Shown here in pieces: positions 19,469-28,778 of a stretch of DNA of 47,356 nt. The translations under genes were made by a program, and so were the position numbers. The DNA is from Deltaproteobacteria bacterium (lineage in GTDB: Bacteria; Desulfobacterota; Binatia; UBA9968; JAJDTQ01). How positions within the stretch are numbered: position 1 is the stretch's first letter; every line of letters starts with the position of its first letter. The DNA is taken from the NCBI GenBank assembly GCA_028818775.1, contig JAPPNE010000036.1, positions 5,785 to 53,140 on the forward strand, written 5' to 3'. Under the pieces are notes generated by a model, which saw only the letters and a program-made list of their open reading frames with translations, was not told the origin of the DNA and ran no database searches.

Positions 19469-20683
19469 CTAGTCGATGATCCCCTCGCTCGTGAAGGTGT
19501 CGAACTCGGCCTCCGAGAGGCCCAGCAGCTCGCGGTAGAAGTAGGCGTTGTGCTCGCCCAGGAGGGGGTCCGGGCGGTCGGGGCCGCTGTCGCTTTCGGA
19601 CAGGGTGAAGGGGGCGCGCTGGTAGGACATGGCGCCGATCTCGGCCTGCTCCATCCGGGTCCACTGGCCGCGGTGCACGAGTTGGGGGTCGTCGTAGATC
19701 CGTTCCATGCCGTTGACGACGCCCGCGGGAACGCCGGCGGCCTGGAGCTTCTCCACCAGCTCCCGCGCCTCGAACCCTTGTGTCCACTCGCCGATGCGTG
19801 TTTCCAGCTCGTCGGCGCGGGCGCGCCGGCGCTCGGCCGTGGAGTACTCGTCGCGTCCGCCCCAGTCGGGCCGGTCCATGACGTGGCAAAGCGCGCGCCA
19901 CTGTTCGTCGGACGCCACGCTCAGCACGCACCATTGGTCCTCTCCCGCGCATGGGAAGGCACCATGCGGCGAGGCCTCGGGATGGCGGTTGCCGTCGCGC
20001 ACGGCGATATGCCCGTTGACGGTGTAGTCCAGCAGGAGCGGCGCGAGATACTGGAGCCCGGTCTCGTACTGCGCCAGGTCGATGTGCTGTCCGCGGCCCG
20101 TGGCCTCCCGGTACTCCAGCGCGGCCAACACTGCCACCACGCCGTAACCCACGGCGATGTAATCGATGTAGGGACCGTAGAGAATCTGGGGGGAGCCGTC
20201 CCGGTATCCGGTGAGGTTGGTGAAGCCCGCCAGGGAGGATAGCTGGGAACCGAAGCCGGGATGGTGCGCGTGCGGACCGGTCTGGCCAAGATTCGAGCTG
20301 CTCAGCATGATGAGCCGCGGGTTCACCTCCTTCAGGGTGTCATATCCCAACCCCAACCGGCCGATGGTGCCGGGACTGAAGTTCTCCACCAGAACGTCCG
20401 CCCAACTCACGATGCGCTTGGCGAGCGCCAAGGCCTTCGGCCCCTTCTTCAGGTTGAGCGTGACGCCAAGCTTCTCGCTGTTGCACAACGCGAACAGGCC
20501 CGAGCGATTGAGTCCGTGGATGTTGTCCTTGTAGGGCGGATAGTGGGTACGGAAGCCGTCCGGACGCGTGCGCGATTCGATGTGGACCACCGTGGCGCCC
20601 TGGTCCACCAGATGCTTCCCCACGACCGGCCCGGCCGCGTACGCCGCGGCCTCCACCACCTTGAGACCTTCCAGTGCTTTCAT
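19469..20683 (-). CDS. CaiB/BaiF (family III) CoA-transferase, Asp-containing member
   Basis: A 404-residue family III CoA-transferase. It opens with LEGLKVVEAAAYAAGP, has FSPGTIGRLGLGYDTLKEVNPRLI and GQTGPHA, and carries the family TGRGQHIDLAQYE segment. Asp174 lies 21 residues before the Thr of TGRG, matching by spacing the catalytic Asp of formyl-CoA transferase. The C-terminal part has the LLGEHNAYFY segment. It moves CoA between carboxylic acids. It lies 31 bases downstream of a second, Asp-lacking homologue, and the two may form a heteromer (inference). Confidence 0.93.
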   Translation of the reverse strand: MKALEGLKVVEAAAYAAGPVVGKHLVDQGATVVHIESRTRPDGFRTHYPPYKDNIHGLNRSGLFALCNSEKLGVTLNLKKGPKALALAKRIVSWADVLVENFSPGTIGRLGLGYDTLKEVNPRLIMLSSSNLGQTGPHAHHPGFGSQLSSLAGFTNLTGYRDGSPQILYGPYIDYIAVGYGVVAVLAALEYREATGRGQHIDLAQYETGLQYLAPLLLDYTVNGHIAVRDGNRHPEASPHGAFPCAGEDQWCVLSVASDEQWRALCHVMDRPDWGGRDEYSTAERRRARADELETRIGEWTQGFEARELVEKLQAAGVPAGVVNGMERIYDDPQLVHRGQWTRMEQAEIGAMSYQRAPFTLSESDSGPDRPDPLLGEHNAYFYRELLGLSEAEFDTFTSEGIID

Positions 20684-20714
20684 GATGCTTTCGTTCCCAT
20701 GAAGTTCCAGTGTC

Positions 20715-21971
20715 CTAGATCACGCCCTCGTTCTCCAGCCGCGCCATTTCCCCGGCGTCCAGCCCCAGTTCGCCGTAGACTTCCCCATTGTGCTCGCCGA
20801 TGAGCGGCGCCCGGCGGTGGATCCGGCACGAAGATTCCGAGAAACGGGCGAACCCTCCGGGGTAGGTGATGGAGCGGTTCAACTCGGGATGCTCCACCTC
20901 CTGCCAGAACTCCCGCGCCGCGAGCTGCGGATCCTCCAGGAGTTCCTGTGCGGTGGACACGGGGTAACCCAGCATGCCGCGGCCGGTCACGGCCTCGAAG
21001 AACTCCCGCTTGGTGACCCCGATGAAGAACTCGGCGATGGGCTCCTCCATGACGTCGATCTCTTCCTGGGTCACGCGCTCGATGTTAAACGTGCGCCAGT
21101 CCCTTTCCAGCAGGAACGCGGGCGCCGCGCCCTTCTCCGCCATCCACTCCACCAGAGCTTGGTTCGTCTTGCGCCCGGCCTCGCCGCCGTAAATGATGAA
21201 GTTCAGGTAACCGTCCTTGCACGGCCAGAATACCCGCATCTTGGCGCCGGTGATGGTGCGGCCCGTCATGAAGGAGCCGGCGCGCTTCTCCACCGAGCGG
21301 TTGAGGTCCCAGAAAGTGTGGGCGTGAGAGAAGCCCCAGAGCATGCACGCCTGGGCGGACACGTCCACGTGCTCGCCCCGGCCGGTGCGCCGCCGCTGGG
21401 TGTGGGCCACCAGCGCCGCCATGGCGGCGTAGGAGCCGGTCCACTGGTAGGACTGGGGAAAGGTCACCCGGAGGGGCGCCTTGCCCGGATCGCCGGTGAG
21501 CGACATGCAGCCGCTCATGGCCATGATCTCGATATCGGTGGCGCGGTAGCGGCTGTAGGGGCCGGTCTGGCCGAAGGGGGTAATGGAAACCTGGACCAGC
21601 TTGGGGTTGACGCCGCGCAGCACGTCGTGGGCGAGGCCGATGTCTTCCAGGTAGCCCGGCCGGAACGTCTCCAGGACAAAGTCCGCCTTCTCGACGAGAC
21701 GCTTGAAAAGCTCCCGCCCCTCGGCCGCCTCGAGATTCAACGTGATCCCGCGCTTGCTGTTGTTGGAGGCGAACCAGTAGAGGCTTTTCTCGGGGTCGCG
21801 CTCGCCGTCGAGGTACGGCCCGATGCGCCGGGCCGCGTCGCCGCCCGGACGCTCCAACTTGATCACGTCCGCGCCGAGATCCCCCAGCGTCTTGCCGCAC
21901 AGGAAGCCGAGCTCGTCGGTCAGGTCCAGGATACGATAGGGAGACAGAGGTCCGTTTTCACGTAGAGTCAT
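20715..21971 (-). CDS. CaiB/BaiF (family III) CoA-transferase homologue lacking the catalytic Asp
   Basis: A 418-residue family III CoA-transferase homologue with ILDLTDELGFLCGKTLGDLG, FRPGYLEDIGLAHDVLRGVNPKL, GQTGPYSRY, TGRGEHVDVSAQ and LIGEHNGEVYGELG. Counting back from TGRG, the position of the catalytic Asp is Tyr175 (QSYQWTGS), so the acid that forms the acyl-anhydride intermediate is missing. In some two-subunit family III enzymes only one subunit is catalytic, so this may be the partner of the gene just downstream. It is 24 bases downstream of the lipoprotein gene. Confidence 0.9.
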   Translation of the reverse strand: MTLRENGPLSPYRILDLTDELGFLCGKTLGDLGADVIKLERPGGDAARRIGPYLDGERDPEKSLYWFASNNSKRGITLNLEAAEGRELFKRLVEKADFVLETFRPGYLEDIGLAHDVLRGVNPKLVQVSITPFGQTGPYSRYRATDIEIMAMSGCMSLTGDPGKAPLRVTFPQSYQWTGSYAAMAALVAHTQRRRTGRGEHVDVSAQACMLWGFSHAHTFWDLNRSVEKRAGSFMTGRTITGAKMRVFWPCKDGYLNFIIYGGEAGRKTNQALVEWMAEKGAAPAFLLERDWRTFNIERVTQEEIDVMEEPIAEFFIGVTKREFFEAVTGRGMLGYPVSTAQELLEDPQLAAREFWQEVEHPELNRSITYPGGFARFSESSCRIHRRAPLIGEHNGEVYGELGLDAGEMARLENEGVI

Positions 21972-21995
21972 CGTTCAACCACGGTGCGATTTGGG

Positions 21996-22394
21996 TCAGT
22001 ATTCCATGTAGTTCGACACGCGCCAACCCGCTTGCTCCTTGCGCACGCGGATCATGAGCTTGCGGGTAAACTCGCCGCCTCCGTCGGGGCGGATGGTGAG
22101 TTCGTAGACGAATGCGGTGCGTCCGCGGGACTCGCGCCTTTGCAACAGCTTGTAGTAGATGCGGGGTTTGCGCGTGCCCACGTCGATGGCCTGCCCAGAC
22201 GTGAGCCGAAGCTCCTCATCGAGCTTGCTCCGCGCCAGGCCGGCCGTAAGCTCCCTGGCCTTGAGGAGATCGATCTCCACGTAGTGCCGGTCGATGAACG
22301 CTTCGGCGGCACCCTGCGGCGTGATATCGCCTTCGCCCTGGCAACCCGCAAGCGCCAGCAGCAGCGCCGCGCACAGAACGCCGCGTCGATTCAT
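21996..22394 (-). CDS. small lipoprotein, probable NTF2-like or DUF4878-like fold
   Basis: A 132-residue predicted lipoprotein. Residues 1-19 are a lipoprotein signal with the lipobox LALAGC. The rest (AAEAFIDRHYVEIDLLKAREL at the start, then a beta-rich stretch ending in GWRVSNYMEY) looks like small NTF2-like periplasmic proteins, though I am unsure of the family. The start overlaps the stop of the upstream hydrolase (ATGA). A longer reading to 22502 would hide the signal sequence. It is encoded in the same leftward operon as lspA, whose product would cut this signal peptide. Confidence 0.75.
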   Translation of the reverse strand: MNRRGVLCAALLLALAGCQGEGDITPQGAAEAFIDRHYVEIDLLKARELTAGLARSKLDEELRLTSGQAIDVGTRKPRIYYKLLQRRESRGRTAFVYELTIRPDGGGEFTRKLMIRVRKEQAGWRVSNYMEY

Positions 22395-23155
22395 GCCGCG
22401 GGGCTCCTCAAGTGGCGGATGATCCACTCCTCGGTCCGGCACAGGGCTTCGGTGCGCCCTTCCGGCCCAGTGAAACGGTGGTCGGCGTCGGGGAGGATGC
22501 AAAGCTCCTTCTGCGCGGACAGCGCCGCGTGGAGCGCATGCGCATGCGCCACCGGGACGGTGGCGTCGGCGTCACCGTGGATCACGAGCACAGGACACGT
22601 GATCCGCGCCACCGCCGCGGCCACGTCGATGGTCAGCGCCTCTTCCAGGAAACTCACGTTGAGCCGGCGGCCGTAGAACTCGATGAACCCTTGGGCGCGC
22701 CAGCGTGTGCGCGCCTCCGTTGGAAAACCCTGTTCAACCAACTCCCGTGGATCGAACGGCGCGGCGAGGGTTACGAGCGCCGCCACCCCCTCCGCTGCCC
22801 CGGCGTACATCAGCGCGGTGGTGCCGCCCATGCTGGATCCGACGATGGCGACCCGCTCCACTCCACGGTCCTTCAGCAAACCATGGGCGGCGGCAAGATC
22901 GTCCACCTGTCGAGTGCAGGTGATGGAATCGAAGTCTCCGGTGGATTCGCCCGCGCCGGTGAAGTCGAAGCGCAGCAGGGCGAAGCCCGCCCGGCTCAGG
23001 GTTTTGCCCAAATGCACCAGCTTGAGGCTTTCCTTGCTCGACTCCATGCCGTGGCACAGAAGCACCCCGGCAGCCACGACCTCCTCTCGCGGCAGGTGAA
23101 GCACCCCCGCCAATCGCTCGCCCGTGCGGTTACTGAACCTGACTTGCTCTTCCAT
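22391..23155 (-). CDS. alpha/beta hydrolase (serine esterase/peptidase-like)
   Basis: A 254-residue alpha/beta hydrolase: LLCHGMESSKES as the oxyanion region, LRFDFTGAGES after strand 4, nucleophile Ser108 in GSSMGG, Asp in HGDADATVP and His in DADHRF. This matches the small S9-like/esterase group often annotated as OsmC-associated or lysophospholipase-like hydrolase. Substrate unknown. It sits 31 bases after lspA and overlaps the lipoprotein gene by four bases. Confidence 0.9.
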   Translation of the reverse strand: MEEQVRFSNRTGERLAGVLHLPREEVVAAGVLLCHGMESSKESLKLVHLGKTLSRAGFALLRFDFTGAGESTGDFDSITCTRQVDDLAAAHGLLKDRGVERVAIVGSSMGGTTALMYAGAAEGVAALVTLAAPFDPRELVEQGFPTEARTRWRAQGFIEFYGRRLNVSFLEEALTIDVAAAVARITCPVLVIHGDADATVPVAHAHALHAALSAQKELCILPDADHRFTGPEGRTEALCRTEEWIIRHLRSPAA

Positions 23156-23186
23156 GGCGCAGACGAACGTACACCGGGAGACGCGA

Positions 23187-23663
23187 CTATCGCGGCGCGA
23201 ACGGATCCCGGCCCTTGGTCCGCATGAGGAACCACAGGCACAGCACCGCGCCCACGGTGATGAAGCTGTCGGCCACGTTGAACGCGGGCCAGTGGTAGGC
23301 GTTCCAGTACACGTCGAGGAAATCGATCACCTCGCCGTGGAAAACGCGGTCGATGAGGTTTCCCAACGCGCCCGCCAGAATGAACGTCAGCGACAGGATG
23401 AGCCCGGTGTCCGTATCCGCCAGCCGGCGCAGCAGGTGGATGATGAAACCCACGGCCGCCAGCGAGAACGCGATGAGGATGAAGGAGCCCACGGCCCGGC
23501 GCTCGCCAGCCAGCAACCCGAACGCGGCGCCCGTGTTGCGGGCATGGGTCAGGTCGAACCAACCCTCGACGACGGGTATGGAGCGATGCAGCGGAATCGT
23601 GCGGTCCACGATCAGCTTGGTGCCCTGATCGAGCAGCAGGATGGCGGCCAGCAGCAGGATCAC
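23187..23663 (-). CDS. lspA: lipoprotein signal peptidase (signal peptidase II)
   Basis: A 158-residue inner-membrane aspartyl protease that removes lipoprotein signal peptides. Motifs: [40 protein letters not shown] and FNVADSFI, the last two supplying the catalytic Asp pair, with four membrane helices. The GTG start overlaps the ileS stop (GTGA). Only eleven residues precede DQ, a short first helix. The upstream in-frame codons read GRKRAR, so a rare non-ATG start further upstream inside ileS is possible. The ileS-lspA order is common in proteobacteria. Confidence 0.95.
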   Translation of the reverse strand: MILLLAAILLLDQGTKLIVDRTIPLHRSIPVVEGWFDLTHARNTGAAFGLLAGERRAVGSFILIAFSLAAVGFIIHLLRRLADTDTGLILSLTFILAGALGNLIDRVFHGEVIDFLDVYWNAYHWPAFNVADSFITVGAVLCLWFLMRTKGRDPFAPR

Positions 23664-26572
23664 GCGTGCGCGTTTTCGGCCCGCGGTAAAGATTGCAACA
23701 CCTCCGCGCAGCGCGGACAGACACCCGGATGGGCCGCGTCTCCGCCCACGCCCTCATGGTATTTCCAGCAGCGCTCGCACTTGGCCCCGTCCGCCGGGTA
23801 CACGGCGATGGCCCCGCCCAGGAGCGTGCTCAAGTAGCCCGTGCCCTGCCCCGCCGCCGCGCCGCCGTCTCCGTTGCCGGCCTCCGCGCCGGGCTCGGCC
23901 TTGGGGTCCGGGCAGGCCAGGTCCGCGGGCGCGCCGCCCGCCGGCACGGACACCTGCGACACGATGAAGACGTCCTCCCAGGGCGTGGGCGGGCTTGCGC
24001 GCAACAGTTCCTGGATGCCCGGCGCCTTATCGTAAGCGTCCGGGTAGAGCGCCACCCGCGCGTCCAGGGAATGGCCGATGGCGCCGCACTGGCGCGCCAC
24101 CTCCAGCGCCTTCAGCACCTCGCCGCGCAGGTCCAGCCGCAGCTCCCACTCGGCCGCCAGCGCCGCGTCCAGCAACCCCTCGTCGGGCTGCGGGATGGGC
24201 GACAGCAGCACACTGTCGGGGCTCGCCGCCGTGCGCGGCGCGTGCTCCCAGATCTCCTCGGCGGTGAACGACAGCACCGGCGCCGTCAGGTGCACCAGGG
24301 TCTGCAGGATGCCGTGGAGCGCGGTCTGGGCCGAGCGGCGGGCGGCGGAGTCGCGCCCCTCGCAGTAGAGCCGGTCCTTGACGATGTCGAGGTAGAGCGC
24401 GCTCAGGTCCACGCTGCAGTAGTTGTTGAGCGCGTGGTAAACGAAGTGGAACTCGTACTTGTCGAAGGCCTCCAGGCACCTTCCCAGCAGCCGCTGGTTG
24501 CGGTCGAGAATCCATCGGTCCAAGGGCTCCAGGGCGTCCGCGCTCACGGCGTCGCGCGCGGGGTCGAAGTCGTGGAGGTTGCCGATGAGGAACCGAGCGG
24601 TGTTGCGCAGCCGCCGGTACGACTCCACCAGCCGGTTCAGGATCTCGTTGGAGATGCGCACGTCGTCGCGGTAGTCCTCGGCCGCCACCCACAGCCGGAT
24701 GATGTCGGCGCCGAACTTCTTGATGATCTCCTGGGGCGCGGTCACGTTGCCCATGGACTTGGACATCTTGTGGCCCTTGCCGTCGAGCACGAAGCCGTGG
24801 GTGAGGACACCCTCGTAGGGCGCTTGGCCGCGGGTGCCCACCGAGGTCAGGAGCGAGGTGTGGAACCAGCCCCGGTGCTGGTCGCTGCCTTCGAGGTAGA
24901 GGTCGGCGCGGCCGCCCAGCTCCGGGTGGCGCTCCACCACCGCGGCGTGGCTCACGCCCGAGTCGAACCACACGTCCAGGATGTCCTCCTCCTTGGAAAA
25001 CCGGGTCGAACCGCAGGACCAGCATGAGAAGCCCGCCGGCACCAGCTCTTCCGGCGGACGCGCGAACCAGGCGTCGGACCCTTCTTCCTCGAACAGTTGC
25101 GCCACGTGCTCGCACAGCGCCTCGCTCAGGTTCATCTCGCCGCAGTCCGTGCAGTAGAGCACAGGGATGGGCACACCCCAGGAACGCTGGCGGGAAATGC
25201 ACCAGTCGGGACGGTTGGCCATCATGCCGGTGATGCGGTCCTGTCCCCAGGGCGGGATCCACTGCACCTGCTCGATGGCGTCCAGCGAGCCCTGCCGCAG
25301 ACCCGTGTGCGCCATGGAGATGAACCATTGCTCGGTGGCGCGGAACAGCACCGGCTGCTTGCAGCGCCAGCAGTGGGGGTAGCTGTGGCTGAAGTCCTGG
25401 GCCTTGAGCAGCTTCCCGGCCTCGCCCAGCCTGGCGACGATGGCGGGGTTTGCGTCGAAGACCATCTGGCCGGCGAACTCCTCCGCGTCCGCGGTGAAGC
25501 GTCCGTCCCCGTCCACCGGCGCGTAGGCGTCGAGGCCGTAACGCTGGCCGGCCTCGAAGTCCTCGTGCCCGTGGCCCGGCGCCACGTGGACGCAGCCCGT
25601 GCCCTGATCCGCGGTGACGAAGTCGCCGAGGATCACCGCGACGTCCCGCTCGATCCACGCGTGGGCGCAGACGATGCCTTCCAGCTCCGCTCCGGACCAG
25701 GAACCGTCCAGTGTCTCGAACTCGCCGGCGCCGTAGCCGAAAACCTCCATCAGCAAGGACAACAACTCCTCCGCCACCACCAGCACGCCCGCGGGCGTGC
25801 GCACGCGCCGGTAACGCATCCGCGGGTGCAGGGCGATGGCCTGGTTGGCCGGCAGCGTCCACGGCGTGGTGGTCCAGATAACGAAGGCACAGTCGTCATC
25901 CGGCAGCTTGCCCTTGGCGTCCTTGACCGGAAACTTCACGTACACCGAGGGCGTCACCTGGTCGTTGTATTCGACCTCGGCCTCGGCCAGGGCGGTGGCA
26001 CAGGACGCGCACCAGTAAACCGGCTTCTTGCTCCGGTACATGGCGCCGCTGGCCATGAACTTGCCCAGCTCGCGCACCTCGGTGGCCTCGTAGGAGTAGT
26101 CGATGGTGCGGTAGGGCTCGGCCCAGCGGCCCAGCACTCCCAGGCGCTTGAACTCCTCGCGCTGCACGCCGATGAACTTCTCCGCATGCTCCCGGCACAG
26201 CCTGCGGACCTCCACCTTGCTGAGGGCGTTCTTTTTCGCGCGCCCCAGGCTCTTCTCCACCTGCAGCTCGATGGGAAGCCCGTGACAGTCCCAGCCGGGG
26301 ATGTAGGGCGCGCAAAAGCCGCGCATGCTCTTGTACTTGACGATGATGTCCTTCAGGACCTTGTTGAGAGCGTGTCCGATGTGAATGCGCTCGTTGGCGT
26401 ACGGGGGACCGTCATGGAGGATGAACGTGGGGCGGCCGCGATTGGCCTCCACCATCTTCTCGTGGATGGCTTCACGCTCCCACTGCTCCACCCGCGCGGG
26501 CTCCTTCTGGGGCAGGTTGCCGCGCATGGGAAACGCGGTCTTGGGGAGGTTGAGCGTCTCTTTATAGTCCAT
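23660..26572 (-). CDS. ileS: isoleucyl-tRNA synthetase
   Basis: A 970-residue class I synthetase that charges tRNA-Ile with isoleucine. HIGH lies at residues 64-67, the CP1 editing domain follows with [19 protein letters not shown] sequence ([13 protein letters not shown]), the zinc-type CWRCKQP is near residue 400, and KMSKS is at 602-606. The C-terminal zinc finger has [10 protein letters not shown] and CPRCAEVL. Length is close to the usual 930-950 with a slightly longer C-terminal region. It is the first gene of a long leftward operon with lspA. Confidence 0.98.
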   Translation of the reverse strand: MDYKETLNLPKTAFPMRGNLPQKEPARVEQWEREAIHEKMVEANRGRPTFILHDGPPYANERIHIGHALNKVLKDIIVKYKSMRGFCAPYIPGWDCHGLPIELQVEKSLGRAKKNALSKVEVRRLCREHAEKFIGVQREEFKRLGVLGRWAEPYRTIDYSYEATEVRELGKFMASGAMYRSKKPVYWCASCATALAEAEVEYNDQVTPSVYVKFPVKDAKGKLPDDDCAFVIWTTTPWTLPANQAIALHPRMRYRRVRTPAGVLVVAEELLSLLMEVFGYGAGEFETLDGSWSGAELEGIVCAHAWIERDVAVILGDFVTADQGTGCVHVAPGHGHEDFEAGQRYGLDAYAPVDGDGRFTADAEEFAGQMVFDANPAIVARLGEAGKLLKAQDFSHSYPHCWRCKQPVLFRATEQWFISMAHTGLRQGSLDAIEQVQWIPPWGQDRITGMMANRPDWCISRQRSWGVPIPVLYCTDCGEMNLSEALCEHVAQLFEEEGSDAWFARPPEELVPAGFSCWSCGSTRFSKEEDILDVWFDSGVSHAAVVERHPELGGRADLYLEGSDQHRGWFHTSLLTSVGTRGQAPYEGVLTHGFVLDGKGHKMSKSMGNVTAPQEIIKKFGADIIRLWVAAEDYRDDVRISNEILNRLVESYRRLRNTARFLIGNLHDFDPARDAVSADALEPLDRWILDRNQRLLGRCLEAFDKYEFHFVYHALNNYCSVDLSALYLDIVKDRLYCEGRDSAARRSAQTALHGILQTLVHLTAPVLSFTAEEIWEHAPRTAASPDSVLLSPIPQPDEGLLDAALAAEWELRLDLRGEVLKALEVARQCGAIGHSLDARVALYPDAYDKAPGIQELLRASPPTPWEDVFIVSQVSVPAGGAPADLACPDPKAEPGAEAGNGDGGAAAGQGTGYLSTLLGGAIAVYPADGAKCERCWKYHEGVGGDAAHPGVCPRCAEVLQSLPRAENAHA

Positions 26573-26684
26573 GAACTTCGTCCCTCACTTGTGGGGAAGC
26601 GACTCGCGGATATCCGGGCAATCGTGATGGAAGGGTGGGTCGCGGTCGGGTGTCATGCTGCCCCGAAGACAACCTCCGGGAAGG

Positions 26685-28013
26685 CTACGCAAGGAGCCTA
26701 TCTCTTTCCAACATACCTCTGTTGACGAGGATCGACCGGATGGCGATCTCCGACACCTCGAAGTGATCTGCTGCATCTTCCATCCGATCGTCGTCAGGAT
26801 CTTCATCCTCGAGGAAGTTTCGAAGCGCTTCAAATGGACACAGGAACTCCTGCGCGAAAGCCCGTTGAAATCTCTGGCGGTCGGTCGCCACGTCCGTCAC
26901 CGGCAGCAACTCTTCACCGCCCGCCGTCACCAAGTGGTCCCCGATGATCCGGGCGAGAGCGAACCGCCTGGCGTGGGGATGCCTTTTCTTAAGTATCGCC
27001 TTCACCGCCCCCGGATCGCCACGATCACGCAGACCGGCGGGAATCGGGATCTGATCGACGTCGGAAGGCTGCTCGATCCACTGCGCCGGAACGCCACACA
27101 GTTCCGCCAGGCGGGGACTATCGATGGCATCATCGCCAAGAGACCACTCCCGGCGCGCCGTTCGGGCCACCCGCTCCGCCTTTTCCCATGGCTGCCGGGC
27201 GCCAGCCACCGCCCGGGCGACTACGTTCCTGACCGTCGAGGGGATGTCGAGCGACAGGGTAGTGGACAGCCCGGCGAACCGTTCGTGGATGCGTTCGAAG
27301 TCTTCGAGCACGTTTCTCTTCGAGGAGGAGGCCAACTCCTCGATCGCGCCTTTACCCACGAGCTTCGCCGCATCCCGCAAGCGGTTCAGCATCGCGACAT
27401 CCGCTTCTTCGGGATCGAACCCCATTCTCGCTTCCATGGCGCGCGCGAAGCTCCGGGAGGGGTCCAGGATCTCCTCGCGGAGTTCCTGCCAAGCTGCCTC
27501 CAACTCCCTGGATCTTCCGCTCGTATCGTCCAGACAACCCATTCTCGAAACCACGGCATCGACGAATTCCCGGACCTCCGACTCGAACTCCCCCGCCGGA
27601 ATGTGGACATCAATCTCGTTGAGAAAGCGCAGCGAGTGGCGCGAGCCAGCGCTCGTGCGCCGCGCTTGCACGTGCACGCTGCGACCGCTGCCGCTAAACT
27701 CCATGTCGGGCCACAGGTAGCCGTTCCCGGCTGCACCGATCTTGTGGCTCATGTCCCAGGCAAACCCTCCGCCGTTCGTTTGGCTCCCGCTGCGCGCTTC
27801 CCATCGCAGGCGCCACCAATTGCCTACAAGCCAAGCGGCCAAATCGAAAGCCGACACGCGAATGCCCGATCGGACGGTCTTGGCGTGCAGGTCTTCCACG
27901 CCGGTCGCCGTAATTCCCCCAGCCTCGATCGTGATCTCGGCAAGCGAATGCCGGTCCACGGCGTCGCCGAACTCGCGCGGTATCCACCTGAAATCAATCT
28001 TGAACTTGCCCAC
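26685..28013 (-). CDS. large protein with a degenerate ImmA/IrrE-like C-terminal domain
   Basis: A 442-residue protein of unknown function. The last 95 residues follow the M78 (ImmA/IrrE) pattern: RRFALARIIGDHL where active members have F.LAHELGHHL, then FQRAFAQEFLCPFEALRNFL (the FA.E.LMP helix) and a final HFEVSEIAIRSIL helix. The metal motif HExxH is lost (R-I-I-G-D), so it is probably not a peptidase. The first 180 residues are beta-rich and unrecognised; the middle is helical and charged. The GTG start at 28013 overlaps the end of the upstream gene by 20 bases, implying a two-gene unit. It is less repetitive and somewhat lower in GC than its neighbours, which fits an acquired defence or toxin-antitoxin-like cassette (inference). 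Confidence 0.7.
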   Translation of the reverse strand: MGKFKIDFRWIPREFGDAVDRHSLAEITIEAGGITATGVEDLHAKTVRSGIRVSAFDLAAWLVGNWWRLRWEARSGSQTNGGGFAWDMSHKIGAAGNGYLWPDMEFSGSGRSVHVQARRTSAGSRHSLRFLNEIDVHIPAGEFESEVREFVDAVVSRMGCLDDTSGRSRELEAAWQELREEILDPSRSFARAMEARMGFDPEEADVAMLNRLRDAAKLVGKGAIEELASSSKRNVLEDFERIHERFAGLSTTLSLDIPSTVRNVVARAVAGARQPWEKAERVARTARREWSLGDDAIDSPRLAELCGVPAQWIEQPSDVDQIPIPAGLRDRGDPGAVKAILKKRHPHARRFALARIIGDHLVTAGGEELLPVTDVATDRQRFQRAFAQEFLCPFEALRNFLEDEDPDDDRMEDAADHFEVSEIAIRSILVNRGMLERDRLLA

Positions 28014-28425
28014 GCTGATTCCAGTTCTCGACAACCCGTTTTGCAAACGGGTCGGTGTCCGGCATCGGGTATCCGTGGTAGCTGCCTGTCTCGGGGTTCT
28101 CCAATTGCGCTTCAACCGGAGAACCGTCTTTGGTCACGGCCCAGACGTTCTGAGGAAACCGCCCCCGGACTTGACCGCTGATGAGCCCCTTTCTAATTCC
28201 TTCGCGCAGCAGGCGCAACGCCACACGCCGCCTTGTGACTCCAACTTCGTCGCACAAGGTCTTGTCGGCGCTTGGCTGAGCCGGAGGCGTCAACCCGAAA
28301 TCGCCCGGATTCCGCTTGTGCTCGGGGTTGCCGCCGTACCGGACCCGGTTCGCCAAGTCCTGAAGTGCAGATGGGTCGGGACTCACGGCAATAGCGCGCT
28401 TGGGGTTGAATCTTTTTCGAGGCAA
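27994..28425 (-). CDS. small winged-helix-like protein partnered with the ImmA/IrrE-like gene
   Basis: A protein of about 143 residues. The N-terminal part is basic (PRKRFNPKRAIAVSPDPS), followed by a conserved-looking VRYGGNPEHKRNPGDFGL stretch. A helix-turn-helix-like region follows (LCDEVGVTRRRVALRLLREG), and the tail reads GSYHGYPMPDTDPF then VVENWNQRG. I have seen similar YHGYP-ended small proteins beside M78-like genes, but cannot name a family. The start is uncertain: TTG at 28425 is chosen because the conserved part begins there; the reading frame is open to 28557. Confidence 0.6.
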   Translation of the reverse strand: MPRKRFNPKRAIAVSPDPSALQDLANRVRYGGNPEHKRNPGDFGLTPPAQPSADKTLCDEVGVTRRRVALRLLREGIRKGLISGQVRGRFPQNVWAVTKDGSPVEAQLENPETGSYHGYPMPDTDPFAKRVVENWNQRGQVQD

Positions 28426-28778
28426 GGCGATGTTCCGGGCACTCGGACGTCGGTCACAATCATTGACCGCGCAAAAGCTATACCATATATGGAGTTGGCG
28501 AGATAGCTGAACGGGGCGACAGACGCCCCGCCCAGGCCCTTCGCCCATTCCGGCCACCGTTACTCCGGTATATGGTTCAACACGCCCGCGCGTACGGCCT
28601 GTCTTCCCACGCTGCCGGCTGGATTCGCAAGTTTCCGTGTGCTATGAAACCCCGGATTTCCAACGGGCCTTTCGCTCGTTCTCATTCCCGCTGAAGCAGC
28701 GTTCCGCCTTACCGTTCATCCGTGTGATCGACGAATCCCGTGGCGGGGCCGGTTCGGCGTCTTCGAGGAGGCACCTCC
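28426..28778. other. 353-base divergent intergenic region
   Basis: No coding potential recognised. It contains the ten-base palindrome CCATATATGG (28483-28492) in an AT-rich patch, which could belong to the promoter of the leftward cassette. A GC-rich hairpin has arms GGGGCG (28513-28518) and CGCCCC (28524-28529). The rightward aldolase gene starts at the far end with a GAGGAGG ribosome site near 28766. Confidence 0.5.

Noticed and set aside
28513..28529. GGGGCG/CGCCCC hairpin as a rho-independent terminator
   Set aside because: No T-run follows on either strand, and it lies in a divergent promoter region where no transcript is expected to end.
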